The notes: generated by a model not told the origin, from the letters alone. A stretch of DNA of 64,000 nucleotides from Taklimakanibacter albus (GCF_016595235.1 NZ_JAENHL010000004.1:1-64000); one strand, 5' to 3'; positions 41,159-50,914 are shown, counted from the stretch's first letter. Translations and numbers: made by a program.

Positions 41159-42733
41159 TCACGAGGCCTTGAAGAAATCCCGCGCCGCTTCCTCGCTGAC
41201 GAAGCTCGCCGTCGGCTGTCCCTCATTGATGCCCGACTCGATGAGCAGCGGGCTCGCCGTTGCGCCGACGACACCGTCGGCACTCACCGCAAGCCCCAGG
41301 CCATGCCCAAGTCCCGCCAAGGCGCGCACCACCTTCTCCGCGTCCTTCTCGTTCATATTCGCCACGAAGCGGCGATCGATCTTCACCTTGTCGAAGCCGA
41401 ATTCGCGGATGTGATAGAGATTGGAATAGCCGGTGCCGAAATTGTCGAGGGCGATGCGCACGCCCGCCTGGCGCAGAGGCGCGAGCGCGGTCTTGGCGGC
41501 CTCGAGATCCTTGACGATCAGGCTCTCGGCCACGTCGAGCTCGAAACGGCCGGGTGCGATCTCGGCCTTCGCCAGCATCTTCAGGATATTGCTGCCGAGC
41601 TCACGGTCCTGCAATTGCGCCGGCAGGATGTCGACGGCGAGGGACACGCCGTCCGGCCATTGCCGCGCCGCCGAACAGGCGAGCTCCAGGACGCGCGCCG
41701 CAAGGACATGGATGAGCCCCGCCTCCTCGGCAATCGGCAGGAAGCGCTCGAGTGGAACTTCCTCGCCATCCTGGCCGACCCAGCTCGGCACCGCCTCGAA
41801 GCCTTTCACGCGGCCCGTCGTCAGATCGAAAGACGGCCGGAAACGCGGCCGCACACGATCCTGATCGAGCGCTTGGCGCAACTCGAGCTCCATGCGGGCG
41901 CGCTCGCGCATGAGCTGGTCCATTTCCTCTTCGAAGAAGCGGAAGGTCGAGCGCTTCTCCGCTTTGGCGCGATAGAGCGCCACGTCGGCCTTGCGCATCG
42001 CCTCGACACCGCTGAGCGCATCGTCGGGCAGGAGCGCGATACCGATACCGGCGCCGATCTGATGCCGGCTGCGGCCGGTGCCGATCGGCTCCGACAGTTC
42101 GTGGATGATGCGCAGCGCGATGCTCCCGGCGGCCTCGGCGCCGAGAAGATGCAGGGCAAGGATGATGAACTCATCACCCCCGAGCCGGGCCACCAGATCG
42201 CCTTCGCGCACCGCGCGCAACAATCGGGAGGCGACATGGAGCAGCACCTCATCGCCGACGCCATGGCCATAATTGTCATTAACCTGCTTGAAGCCGTTGA
42301 GATCGAGCAGGAACACCGCATGTGCGAGACCGGCGGACGGCGGCGAGGCGACGGCGGTATGCAACGCCTCCTCGAATTGCCGGCGGTTGGCGAGCCCGGT
42401 CAACGGGTCCTGATACGCAAGCTCGCGAGTGCGGGTCTCGGCCGCGATACGCCGCGCCATCTCGCGCTTCTGATCGAAATAGCGGCGCATCGCGAAGATG
42501 AAGAGACCTATCGCCAGGACGCCGCCGATCAGCAGCACTTCATCGAGCTCGACGATCCGCTCGGCCGCCGTCGCGCTGGGCGCGACGAGGAAAATGTCGA
42601 TCTCGAAGGCGATGTAGGCGAGCACCAGGAGACCAAGGGCGAGCAAGCCGAGATCCTGGATACTGACTCGGTGTTTCATGATGAAACTCCAGATGCGCGA
42701 CAAGAGAGCCTCTTCATTGTGGAATCGAAACAT
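41159..42733 (-). CDS. Membrane GGDEF protein with degenerate EAL domain
   Basis: A 524-aa inner-membrane c-di-GMP signalling protein. Two N-terminal helices (LGLLALGLLVLAYIAFEIDI and VLLIGGVLAIGLFIFAMRRY) bracket a short periplasmic loop. The GGDEF domain (about 108-265) is intact: DPLTGLANRR and RLGGDEFIIL. The EAL domain is damaged: EAL reads EAV, DDFGTGYS reads LDNFGTGYS, and the late EGVE region reads ADGVV; the lysine in FDKVKIDRRF remains. It should therefore make c-di-GMP, or sense it through the EAL fold, but probably cannot degrade it. The start may be ATG 42733 or a later ATG at 42679. Confidence 0.87.
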   Translation of the reverse strand: MFRFHNEEALLSRIWSFIMKHRVSIQDLGLLALGLLVLAYIAFEIDIFLVAPSATAAERIVELDEVLLIGGVLAIGLFIFAMRRYFDQKREMARRIAAETRTRELAYQDPLTGLANRRQFEEALHTAVASPPSAGLAHAVFLLDLNGFKQVNDNYGHGVGDEVLLHVASRLLRAVREGDLVARLGGDEFIILALHLLGAEAAGSIALRIIHELSEPIGTGRSRHQIGAGIGIALLPDDALSGVEAMRKADVALYRAKAEKRSTFRFFEEEMDQLMRERARMELELRQALDQDRVRPRFRPSFDLTTGRVKGFEAVPSWVGQDGEEVPLERFLPIAEEAGLIHVLAARVLELACSAARQWPDGVSLAVDILPAQLQDRELGSNILKMLAKAEIAPGRFELDVAESLIVKDLEAAKTALAPLRQAGVRIALDNFGTGYSNLYHIREFGFDKVKIDRRFVANMNEKDAEKVVRALAGLGHGLGLAVSADGVVGATASPLLIESGINEGQPTASFVSEEAARDFFKAS

Positions 42734-42774
42734 CGCCAAAGCCTTGCGCCGCTATAGCATGGGATGTTCATCGC

Positions 42775-43689
42775 TCACACCGCTCCGGCCTGTTCCAAAA
42801 TGGCATATTCTTTGGCAAGACGATCGAGCAGAGCACGGACCGACGGCAGCAGCCCGCGCCGCGAGGGGAAGGCCGCATGGATGATGCCTGAGCGCGGCGC
42901 CCAGCCCGGCAGCACATCGACCAGACGTCCGGCGCGCAGATCCTCTTGCACGACGAAGGTGGGCAGCTGACAGACGCCGACGCCCTGAAGCGTCGCCAGC
43001 TTGAGCGCCACCATGTCCTCGGTCACGAAGCGTGGCCGGTGGCGGACGATGCTCATGGCGCCATCGGCATCTTCGAGCCGCCATTCATGTTCCGGGCGCG
43101 CCGGTTCCCAGGCGAGGCTCGGCAGCAGAGCGAGATCCGCCGGCACGAGCGCGCGCGGCAAGTCCTTGACGATTGCCGGCGCCGCCACCAGCCGCTGCGT
43201 GCTTTCCGCCAGCTTGCGGATCACCAGATCACTGTCCTCGAGCGGCGGAAAACGCACTCTGATCGCCAGATCGAACCCCTCGCGGATGACATCGACGCGC
43301 CGGTTGGTGCTTTCGAGCTGTATGTTCACCTTCGGACAATCGGCCACAAAACGTGCGATGATCTCGCCGAGATGAAAATAGATGACCGATGAGGGACAGG
43401 CCAGCCGCACCGTCCCTTGTGGCTCGGATCTCATCCGGTCGATGGCTTCTTGCGCCGCATCCGCCTCGACCATCATCGCCACGCAATGCTGGTAATATTC
43501 GCGACCGATCTCGGTGACCGCGAAACGCCGCGTCGAGCGCTGGATCAGTCGGACCCCGAGGCGCTCCTCGAGCAGACCGATACGCCGGCTGAGCCTGGAG
43601 CGCGGCATGCCGAGTTTGCGGGCGGCGGCCGCGAAGCCGTTCTGCTCCACGACATCGACGAAGAAACGGAGGTCGTTGAGGTCCTGCAT
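42775..43689 (-). CDS. LysR-family transcriptional regulator
   Basis: A 304-aa regulator of the CrgA/DmlR-like branch. Winged helix: MQDLNDLRFFVDVVEQNGFA, then ARKLGMPRSRLSRRIGLLEE. The effector domain has VRLACPSSVIYFHLGEIIAR and FDLAIRVRFPPLEDSDLV. ATG 43689 is chosen over an in-frame TTG at 43695. It is divergent from the pirin/YcaC operon with a palindrome between them, so it most likely regulates that operon. Confidence 0.9.
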   Translation of the reverse strand: MQDLNDLRFFVDVVEQNGFAAAARKLGMPRSRLSRRIGLLEERLGVRLIQRSTRRFAVTEIGREYYQHCVAMMVEADAAQEAIDRMRSEPQGTVRLACPSSVIYFHLGEIIARFVADCPKVNIQLESTNRRVDVIREGFDLAIRVRFPPLEDSDLVIRKLAESTQRLVAAPAIVKDLPRALVPADLALLPSLAWEPARPEHEWRLEDADGAMSIVRHRPRFVTEDMVALKLATLQGVGVCQLPTFVVQEDLRAGRLVDVLPGWAPRSGIIHAAFPSRRGLLPSVRALLDRLAKEYAILEQAGAV

Positions 43690-43696
43690 GGCCAAT

Positions 43697-43714
43697 TGTC
43701 CTAAATTCAGGACA
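43697..43714. promoter_or_regulatory. Palindromic LysR-type operator
   Basis: TGTCCTAAATTCAGGACA, an 18-bp palindrome with 6-bp perfect arms and a T-N11-A core, directly upstream of the LysR start and about 95 bp before the pirin start. Such boxes are the usual LysR recognition and autoregulation sites. Confidence 0.6.
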
Positions 43715-43807
43715 TTATAGCCCGAGAAGGCTGTCTACCGCCAGATTTGGTGCAGCCATATGTTCTCCGTACCACGATCCCTCAGGGATCCCGCAAGGAG
43801 ACATCAG

Positions 43808-44680
43808 ATGAGAAAGATCTTAGGAATTTACGGCGGCACCCGGCCCCACTGGGTCGGCGACGGCTTTCCGGTCCGCTCCCTCTTCTCGCATGCGAGCCAT
43901 GGCGAGCATATGAGCCCCTTCCTGCTCCTCGATTATGCCGGCCCGGCCAGGTTCGAGCCGACGGATCAGCCGCGCGGCGTCGGTGTCCATCCCCATAAGG
44001 GCTTCGAGACGGTGACCATCGTTTATGAGGGCGAGGTCGAGCACCGCGACTCGACTGGCCGCGGCGGCGTCATCGGCCCCGGCGACGTGCAGTGGATGAC
44101 CGCCGCCAATGGCATCCTGCATGAGGAATTCCATTCCAAGGCCTTCACCGCCAAGGGTGGCACGCTGGAAATGGTGCAGCTCTGGGTCAATCTTCCCGCC
44201 TGCGACAAGATGGCGACGCCTGGTTATCAGGCCCTGCTCGCCGGCGACATTCCCTCGGTCGCGCTCGCCGGCGGTGCCGGCACGCTGCGTGTCATCGCCG
44301 GCGACTATCAGGGCCACAAGGGCCCGGCGCACACCTTCACGCCGATCGATGTGTGGGATGTTTCACTCAAGCGCGGCAAGCGCGCCGAGCTGACGCTGCC
44401 CGAAGGCCGCACGCTGGCGGTCATCGTGTTGAAGGGTTCGGTCCGCGTCAATGACGACACCACCGCCGGTGAGGCGCAGTTCGCCCTATTCGACCGTGCG
44501 GGCGGCGCCATCGCGATCGCGGCCGACGGTGACGCTCAGCTGCTCGTCCTGAGCGGCGAGCCGATCGACGAACCCGTCGTCATGCATGGCCCCTTCGTCA
44601 TGAACAGCGTGGACGAAATCCGCCAGGCCATCACCGATTTCCAGAGCGGCCGCTTCGGGTCGATCACGGAAAACGCCTAA
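43808..44680 (+). CDS. Pirin-family protein (cupin)
   Basis: A 290-aa bicupin. The pirin signature is clear: GVGVHPHKGFETVTIVYEGE, then HRDSTGRGGVIGPGDVQWMT with the metal-binding histidines and glutamate (HPH ... HEEFHS). Some bacterial pirins are quercetinases, others act on electrophile stress. ATG 43808 has AAGGAG upstream; 43760 is an unlikely extension. It leads an operon with two YcaC-type hydrolases 23 and 9 bases downstream of each preceding gene, a recurrent pairing regulated by LysR. Confidence 0.9.
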   Translation: MRKILGIYGGTRPHWVGDGFPVRSLFSHASHGEHMSPFLLLDYAGPARFEPTDQPRGVGVHPHKGFETVTIVYEGEVEHRDSTGRGGVIGPGDVQWMTAANGILHEEFHSKAFTAKGGTLEMVQLWVNLPACDKMATPGYQALLAGDIPSVALAGGAGTLRVIAGDYQGHKGPAHTFTPIDVWDVSLKRGKRAELTLPEGRTLAVIVLKGSVRVNDDTTAGEAQFALFDRAGGAIAIAADGDAQLLVLSGEPIDEPVVMHGPFVMNSVDEIRQAITDFQSGRFGSITENA

Positions 44681-44703
44681 GCCACAACCCAAGGAGAATG
44701 ACT

Positions 44704-45330
44704 ATGTCCAAGACTTACAAGCGTCTCGACAAGGACCAGGCAGCGGTGCTGCTGGTCGACCATCAGACCGGGCTCCTGTCGCTGGTGCGCGACATCGATC
44801 CCGACAAGTTCAAGAACAACGTGCTGGCACTTGCCGATCTCGCCCGCTATTTCAAGCTGCCGACGATCCTGACCACCAGCTTCGAGGACGGGCCGAACGG
44901 TCCGCTGGTGCCTGAGCTCAAGGCGACGTTCCCCGACGCGCCCTTCATCCCGCGCCCCGGCCAGATCAATGCCTGGGACAATGAGGATTTCGTCAAGGCG
45001 ATCAAGGCGACTGGCAAGAAGCAGCTGATCATCGCCGGCGTCGTGACCGAAGTCTGCGTCGCCTTCCCGGCGCTCTCGGCCCTGGCCGAAGGCTTCGACG
45101 TCTTCGTCGTCACCGACGCGTCGGGCACCTTCAACGAGATCACGCGGCACTCGGCCTGGGATCGGATGTCGGCGGCCGGTGCCCAGCTCATGACCTGGTT
45201 CGGCGTCGCCTGTGAGCTGCATCGCGACTGGCGCAACGATGTCGAGGGTCTCGGCACGCTCTTCGCCAACCACATCCCGGATTATCGCAACCTGATGACC
45301 AGCTATTCGATGCTGGCGTTGAAGAAATAG
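44704..45330 (+). CDS. YcaC-type isochorismatase-family hydrolase (copy 1)
   Basis: A 208-aa cysteine hydrolase. The catalytic aspartate is in VLLVDHQTGLLS and the nucleophile in VVTEVCVAFPALSA; GQINAWDNEDFVKAIKATGK corresponds to the YcaC group. The exact substrate of YcaC enzymes is unknown. ATG 44704 has AAGGAG eight bases upstream and is preferred to 44698. It is a paralogue of the next gene (similar motif order throughout). Confidence 0.88.
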   Translation: MSKTYKRLDKDQAAVLLVDHQTGLLSLVRDIDPDKFKNNVLALADLARYFKLPTILTTSFEDGPNGPLVPELKATFPDAPFIPRPGQINAWDNEDFVKAIKATGKKQLIIAGVVTEVCVAFPALSALAEGFDVFVVTDASGTFNEITRHSAWDRMSAAGAQLMTWFGVACELHRDWRNDVEGLGTLFANHIPDYRNLMTSYSMLALKK

Positions 45331-45339
45331 GAGACCATC

Positions 45340-46014
<675 letters not shown>

Positions 46015-46024
46015 TGAAAACAGA

Positions 46025-46049
46025 CGGCCATGGCGACGACCCATGGCCG
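46025..46049. terminator. Hairpin between convergent genes
   Basis: Perfect 9-bp arms CGGCCATGG and CCATGGCCG with a seven-base loop. It lies between the YcaC operon and the convergent antiporter gene. On the minus strand it is followed by TCTGTTTTC, so it works better as a terminator for the antiporter; on the plus strand the T-run is weak. Confidence 0.55.
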
Positions 46050-46065
46050 CATTCTACATTGCACC

Positions 46066-47148
46066 TTACGGCACGACGGTCGTGAACAGATAGACCGCGA
46101 AAATGACGAGATGAACCGCGCCTTGCAACACGGTCGTCCGTCCGGTGCCGAGCGACAAGGTGGCGACCAGCAGCGACAGCGCCAGCAGCACCATGCCTTT
46201 GTGATCGAGCCCCAGCACCAGCGTCCATCCAGTGGCGACCGCCACCATCGCCACCGCCGGAATGGTGAGCCCGATCGAGGCCAGTGCCGAGCCGAGCGCC
46301 AGATTGAGGCTCGTCTGCAGACGGTTGTACCGGGCGGCCTTCAGCGCCGCGACGCTTTCGGGGAGAAGCACGATGGCGGCGATGATGATGCCGACGACGG
46401 CCTTGGGCGCCCCTGCCGCCGAGACGGCGGCTTCGATCGTGGGCGACAGCGCCTTGGCGAGCAGCACGACGGCGCCGAGGCAGATGATGAGAAGTCCGCC
46501 GCTGAACAGCGCGGTGCTGCGGCTCGGCGGCGGTGCATGCGCCGCCTCGTCACGTGCCGCTTGGCCTTCCGGCAGGAAATAGTCGCGGTGCCGCACTGTC
46601 TGCACCAGCACGAAGGCGCCATAGAGCGTCAGCGAGGCGATCGCGATCATGATGAGCTGGCCCGGCGAATAGATCGGCCCCGCGACCGTCGTCGTCGCAT
46701 TGGGCAGAATCAGCGTGATGACCGACATGGCGGCAAGCGTCGCCAGCGCGGCGTTGACGCCATAAAGCCCGAAGGCCTGCTCGCCATGGCGCGATCCGCC
46801 GACCAGAAGGCAGATGCCCACCATGCCGTTGAGGATGATCATGATGGCGGCGAAGATCGTGTCGCGCGCCAGCGCCGCCGTCGTCTCGCCGCCCGCCAGC
46901 ATCAGCGAAACGATGAGCGCCACCTCGATCACCGTCACCGCCAGCGCCAGCACCAGCGTGCCGAACGGTTCGCCGACCCGATGGGCGACGACCTCGGCGT
47001 GATGCACCGCCGCCAGCACGCAGGCGACGAGCCCGGCGCCAATCGCAATGTCATACAGCGGATGCGAGAAGCCGAGCGACACGGCAAGCAGCAGCCAGCC
47101 CGCAATCGGGCTGAGCCAGGTCCAGATGGGCAGATAGTCGCGCAGCAT
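46066..47148 (-). CDS. Calcium/proton antiporter (ChaA/CaCA type)
   Basis: A 360-aa inner-membrane protein with about eleven helices in two homologous halves, each with an acidic exchange motif: LALAVTVIEVALIVSLMLAG in the first and IIAAIVLLPESVAALKAARY in the second. This is the ChaA-type cation exchanger layout, which exports Ca2+ (and Na+ or K+ in E. coli) in exchange for protons. ATG at 47148 is used since the in-frame start at 47154 is TTG. It is followed by the hairpin at 46025-46049. Confidence 0.87.
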   Translation of the reverse strand: MLRDYLPIWTWLSPIAGWLLLAVSLGFSHPLYDIAIGAGLVACVLAAVHHAEVVAHRVGEPFGTLVLALAVTVIEVALIVSLMLAGGETTAALARDTIFAAIMIILNGMVGICLLVGGSRHGEQAFGLYGVNAALATLAAMSVITLILPNATTTVAGPIYSPGQLIMIAIASLTLYGAFVLVQTVRHRDYFLPEGQAARDEAAHAPPPSRSTALFSGGLLIICLGAVVLLAKALSPTIEAAVSAAGAPKAVVGIIIAAIVLLPESVAALKAARYNRLQTSLNLALGSALASIGLTIPAVAMVAVATGWTLVLGLDHKGMVLLALSLLVATLSLGTGRTTVLQGAVHLVIFAVYLFTTVVP

Positions 47149-47169
47149 GATCAATCCGTTCTTCGAGGC

Positions 47170-47706
47170 TTAAGACAATCCACAGGTGAGGCAGAGAAGC
47201 GGAGCGCCGTCATCTTTCTGGACAGTCTTCGTGACCGTCAAGCCCGAACCCGCGAGCTTTTCCCGGACGAGGTCGGCAATCCGGCTCCGCTGTATCGCCG
47301 CCGGTGGTTCATAGAAGAGAAAAAGCCTGCCCGCCTTCTTCAACAATTTCCTGACGACCGGCAGCTCAGCTCGGGGATCGGTCCAGAACACATTGACGTT
47401 GATGGCGAAGACCTTGTCGAACGGGCCGTCGGCGCTGCCCAGATCGGCCAGCGCCGCGTGGCGGAAGAGCGCCTTGCCGGTCGTTTCCCAGTCCCGGCCT
47501 GTTTTACGGGCCACGGCGATGCCGGTGGCCGAGCGGTCGATGGCGAGGATGCGCCCGCTCTTCAGGCAGGGCACAATCAGGGATACCGCCAGACCCTTGC
47601 CGCACCCGACCTCGAGCAGCTCATCTGAAGGCCGGACCGCCAGGGTCTCGACCGCCCAGCCGATTCGTTCGGGGATCCTGGATGCCATTCCGCCACTATC
47701 GCCCAT
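47170..47706 (-). CDS. Class I SAM-dependent methyltransferase
   Basis: A 178-aa small methyltransferase. Motif I is LLEVGCGKGLAVSLIV, motif II is ILAIDRSATGIAVARK, and post-II KVFAINVNVFWTDPR corresponds to the catalytic region. It matches the short SAM-dependent methyltransferases of unknown acceptor. The start is open: ATG 47706, TTG 47718 and ATG 47688 are in frame. It is 21 bases upstream of the antiporter gene on the same strand, so they may form a pair. Confidence 0.82.
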   Translation of the reverse strand: MGDSGGMASRIPERIGWAVETLAVRPSDELLEVGCGKGLAVSLIVPCLKSGRILAIDRSATGIAVARKTGRDWETTGKALFRHAALADLGSADGPFDKVFAINVNVFWTDPRAELPVVRKLLKKAGRLFLFYEPPAAIQRSRIADLVREKLAGSGLTVTKTVQKDDGAPLLCLTCGLS

Positions 47707-47898
47707 CCGCCTGGCCAACGGAACGTCTCAAATCCGGCCGCCTTTGTCCGTTCTGCCGCCACAAAGCCGGGCGATAAGTAACTTGCCCAAAGGGCACAGA
47801 GCATTAGAATTGCCGGGTGGTGCCGCTCATGTGATGAACGGCCCGCTGCATGTTTGATACATCCCGATTCCTTCCACAGCCTTGGTGCGATAACCCCC

Positions 47899-50136
47899 AT
47901 GATGAAGAAGTACCTGATGGCCGGCACGGCGAGTGCCCTCCTCGCCCTCACCGCTTTGCCCAATCTGGCCGAGGCCAAGACGCGGATGCTGCTGATCGGC
48001 GTCGCCGATTACAATGAGGATTCGGGAATCCGCGACCTTCTGGGCCCCCGCAACGATGTTTCCATCATGTGGCGGCTGTTCAAGTCGCGCGGCGTCGATC
48101 CCAAGGATATTACCGTGCTGAGCGACGGCATTCCGGAAGGCGCCGAATATCCGGCCATGAACGGACCGGCCACCATCGAGAACATCCGCGCCGCCTTCGA
48201 CAAGATCGCCGCCGAGACCGGGCCCGAAGACGACTTCATCTTCTATTATTCGGGCCACGGCACGCGCCAGCCGGACAACGATCCCGCCGCCGAGATCGAG
48301 CCTGAGGCCGACGGCTACGACCAGGTCCTGCTGCCGTCCAATACCGGCCCCTATGACCCGACTGGCGGCGGCATCAAGAACGCCCTCGTCGATGACGAAT
48401 TGGGCCAGAAGCTCGACGCCATCCGCGCCAAGGGCAGCTTCGTCTGGGCGATCATCGATTCCTGCAATTCCGGCACGGTGACCCGCGGCGACAGCGTCAC
48501 CCGCTCGATCGATCCGGCGACGCTCGGCGTCCCCGACAAGCCCGCGGCGACCACGGCCAATGCCACACGCGGCGGCACTCGCAAAGGCGCCCTTAGCGTC
48601 ACCAATCAGAGCGACCTCGTCGGCTTCTATGCGGTCGATGCCTTCGACGAGGCGATCGAGCGCCCCTTCACCGGCTACAGCCTGCCGATGGTGGGTGACG
48701 GCAAGACCCAGCGCATGGGCGTCTTCACCAACGCGCTCCATCACGCACTGACCCAGGGCACGGCGCAGACCTTCGCCGATCTGGCGCGTGAGATCTCCGC
48801 CGACCTGCAGACCGACCGCTCGGGCGGGCGCGTGCCGCAGCCGGTCTTCGACGGCGTGCTCGACCGCGCCGTTCCGGGCACCGCCAGCAAGGGCCCACGC
48901 CTCATCACCTCGATCATCACCGATGACACGGTGGCGGTGCCGCAGGGGGTGCTGCACGGCTTCGAGGAAGGCTCGAAGGTCGAGCTCTATGCGCCGGGCA
49001 AGAGCGACGCACCGGTCGGCAAGGCCATTATTGTAAGCGCCGAAGCCGCCTCGAGCCAGGCCGGCAACATCGTCTGGACGGATGGCGCTCAGAAGATCAC
49101 CTCCGGCCCGATCACGGTGAGACTCACCGAACAGGCGGTGAGCTTCCGCTATGCTGTATCGCCGCCGCCCGCCGACGACCTCAAGGCCGGCGCGGAATCC
49201 GACACCGTGTCCAAGGCAGTCGATCTCGCTTTCGGCAAGGAGTCGGGCGCGGCCGAGATCGGCATCAATATGGGTGAACCGGGCAATCCCGACGGCGACG
49301 TGCTGCTCAGGGCCCAGAACGGCCGCTTGTGGATCATGCGTCCCGACCGACCGCTCGACACCAAAGCGGGAAGCTTCGGCGAGACGCCATCGATCGCGAT
49401 CGGCGACGATCCGCAAAAGCTCGCCGAGAAGGTCAAGCAGGCGGTATGGTCGCTGTCGCGCGCCGAGAAGTTGATCCGCTTCGCCTCCTCGGTCGGCTCA
49501 TCGCAGGATCCCAATACCGACCGGCCGGAGATCACCGCCACCATCGAGCGCAAGGGCGACAAGAGCTCTGATCCGGCAAGCACCTGCGCCAAGCCCGACA
49601 AGAACGCGCAAGGCAAGCCGCTCGCCGCCTTCTCACCGCAAGGCGTCGGCAATTGCGACACGGTGCGCTTCAAGATCTCCAACGAGACGGACCAGACCTA
49701 TTACATCGCTGCCTTTTACGTCGATGCGCTGGGCGGCGTGATGCCGCTGTCGAGCCAGGACAAAGCGCGTGGCTGCGTGCGCACGCTTTATTCGGGATCG
49801 GGTGAGGTCACCTATACGATCCAGATCAACACCTGGGATGCGAAGGACAAGCGCCCGGCGGCGATCGGCACCGAGAATGCGGTGATCCTCGCCATCCCGC
49901 AGGACGCTTCGAAGATCGCCCCCAGCATGTGCTCGCTGATCCAGCCGACCTTGTCGGCGATGCAGCAGACCCGCAGTGTCGAATCGGCGACCCGGGGCTC
50001 TCCACAGGCCAAATCGCTCAAGAATCTTCTGGGCGGCATCACCGGCTCGGCGACGCGCGGCGTGACCACTTATGAAGATGAAGCGGGCGGCCCGGCAATG
50101 ACTTCGAGCCTGTTCACCTTCGACGTGCGCCCGTAA
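47899..50136 (+). CDS. Secreted caspase-like protease (metacaspase type)
   Basis: A 745-aa exported protein. Signal peptide: MKKYLMAGTASALLALTALP (cleavage near AEA-KTR). The C14 caspase domain spans about 30-320, with the catalytic histidine H120 in YYSGHGTRQ and the cysteine C189 in IIDSCNSG. RMLLIGVADYN and DDFIFYYSG are the first core strands. The remaining 400 residues have no recognised domain, but contain a lipoprotein-like C-terminal region with four cysteines (STCAKPDKN, GNCDTVRF, RGCVRTL, SMCSL). Prokaryotic caspases usually cut after Arg or Lys, some Asp. It is convergent with an L,D-transpeptidase and faces a cluster with CHASE2 and metalloproteases. Confidence 0.88.
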   Translation: MMKKYLMAGTASALLALTALPNLAEAKTRMLLIGVADYNEDSGIRDLLGPRNDVSIMWRLFKSRGVDPKDITVLSDGIPEGAEYPAMNGPATIENIRAAFDKIAAETGPEDDFIFYYSGHGTRQPDNDPAAEIEPEADGYDQVLLPSNTGPYDPTGGGIKNALVDDELGQKLDAIRAKGSFVWAIIDSCNSGTVTRGDSVTRSIDPATLGVPDKPAATTANATRGGTRKGALSVTNQSDLVGFYAVDAFDEAIERPFTGYSLPMVGDGKTQRMGVFTNALHHALTQGTAQTFADLAREISADLQTDRSGGRVPQPVFDGVLDRAVPGTASKGPRLITSIITDDTVAVPQGVLHGFEEGSKVELYAPGKSDAPVGKAIIVSAEAASSQAGNIVWTDGAQKITSGPITVRLTEQAVSFRYAVSPPPADDLKAGAESDTVSKAVDLAFGKESGAAEIGINMGEPGNPDGDVLLRAQNGRLWIMRPDRPLDTKAGSFGETPSIAIGDDPQKLAEKVKQAVWSLSRAEKLIRFASSVGSSQDPNTDRPEITATIERKGDKSSDPASTCAKPDKNAQGKPLAAFSPQGVGNCDTVRFKISNETDQTYYIAAFYVDALGGVMPLSSQDKARGCVRTLYSGSGEVTYTIQINTWDAKDKRPAAIGTENAVILAIPQDASKIAPSMCSLIQPTLSAMQQTRSVESATRGSPQAKSLKNLLGGITGSATRGVTTYEDEAGGPAMTSSLFTFDVRP

Positions 50137-50160
50137 CAAACGGCGCACGACCTCATCCAT

Positions 50161-50187
50161 CACTTCAGGTCTGCGCGACCTGAAGTG
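50161..50187. terminator. Bidirectional hairpin between convergent genes
   Basis: Perfect 10-bp arms CACTTCAGGT and ACCTGAAGTG with a seven-base loop, placed 24 bp after the caspase stop and 17 bp before the L,D-transpeptidase stop. No T-run on either side, so termination may need Rho or be weak. Confidence 0.5.
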
Positions 50188-50203
50188 GTGATGCAGGCAG
50201 ATT

Positions 50204-50914
50204 TCAGTTCAGGTTGAAATTGCGCTTCACGATCTGCGCCTTCGGCTTGATCGTCTCTTCGCGCGCCTGGAGCTGCGGTGCCGGATTCACTGGCTTCGGG
50301 GTCGGATTTCGCGATCCCTTCTGCTTGACGACGACTTGGGCGCCCGGCTTCACGCGCTCATAGAGATCGGCGACATCGACATTGAGAAGACGGATGCAGC
50401 CCGAGGAGACCGCTTTGCCGATGGAGCGCGGATCGGCGGTGCCATGGATCCGGTAGAGGGTATCGACCTTGCCCTGGAACAGATAAAGCGCCCTGGCGCC
50501 GAGCGGATTGGTCGGGCCGCCCGGCATGCCATTCGCCCATCTGGCGGCGTTGGCGTCGCGCTTCACCATTTCGGCGGGCGGCGTCCAGCGCGGCCATTTC
50601 TGCTTCCACCGCACATCGGCTCGGCCCGACCAGGAAAAGCCCTGGCGGCCGACGCCGATGCCATAGCGCAACGCCTCGCCATTGGGCTGCACCAGATAGA
50701 GATAGCGGTTGGCCGTATCGACCACGATGGTGCCCGGCTTCTCCGGACCCGAATAGCTCACCGCCTGGCGACGAAACTTCTCCGGCACCAGATTGGCGTC
50801 GGATTCATCGATAGGGAATTGCTCGTCGGGATGTGTAATGGCGAGTGCGGCCGGCGCGCCGAGCGCGCAAGCGCCGAAGAGAGTCGAAAATCTGAGCATT
50901 TGCCGGCGATTCAT
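50204..50914 (-). CDS. L,D-transpeptidase (YkuD family)
   Basis: A 236-aa periplasmic enzyme that cross-links peptidoglycan or attaches proteins to it. The catalytic motif HGTADPRSIGKAVSSGCIRL (then LN) has the nucleophilic cysteine in SSGCIRL. A signal-like N terminus (RRQMLRFSTLFGACALGAPA) opens it, and the tail (RNPTPKPVNPAPQL) is proline-rich, suggesting a spacer. The upstream partner is the caspase gene, convergent with it; the 284-bp region before it holds the start of neighbouring transcripts. Confidence 0.92.
   Translation of the reverse strand: MNRRQMLRFSTLFGACALGAPAALAITHPDEQFPIDESDANLVPEKFRRQAVSYSGPEKPGTIVVDTANRYLYLVQPNGEALRYGIGVGRQGFSWSGRADVRWKQKWPRWTPPAEMVKRDANAARWANGMPGGPTNPLGARALYLFQGKVDTLYRIHGTADPRSIGKAVSSGCIRLLNVDVADLYERVKPGAQVVVKQKGSRNPTPKPVNPAPQLQAREETIKPKAQIVKRNFNLN

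Noticed and set aside
41303-42757. Open frame of 484 codons on the plus strand
   Set aside because: Antisense to the GGDEF/EAL gene; shadow frame only.
46030-47628. Open frame of 532 codons on the plus strand
   Set aside because: Antisense to the antiporter and methyltransferase genes, which have clear motifs; composition is Arg/His/Asp-rich nonsense.
47827-49416. Open frame of 529 codons on the minus strand
   Set aside because: Antisense to the caspase gene; no recognisable product, and it would need a start inside the L,D-transpeptidase/caspase interval without a ribosome binding site.
50161-50187. Strong intrinsic terminator of the caspase gene
   Set aside because: The stem is perfect but no T-run follows on either strand, so it is listed only as a weak hairpin between convergent genes.
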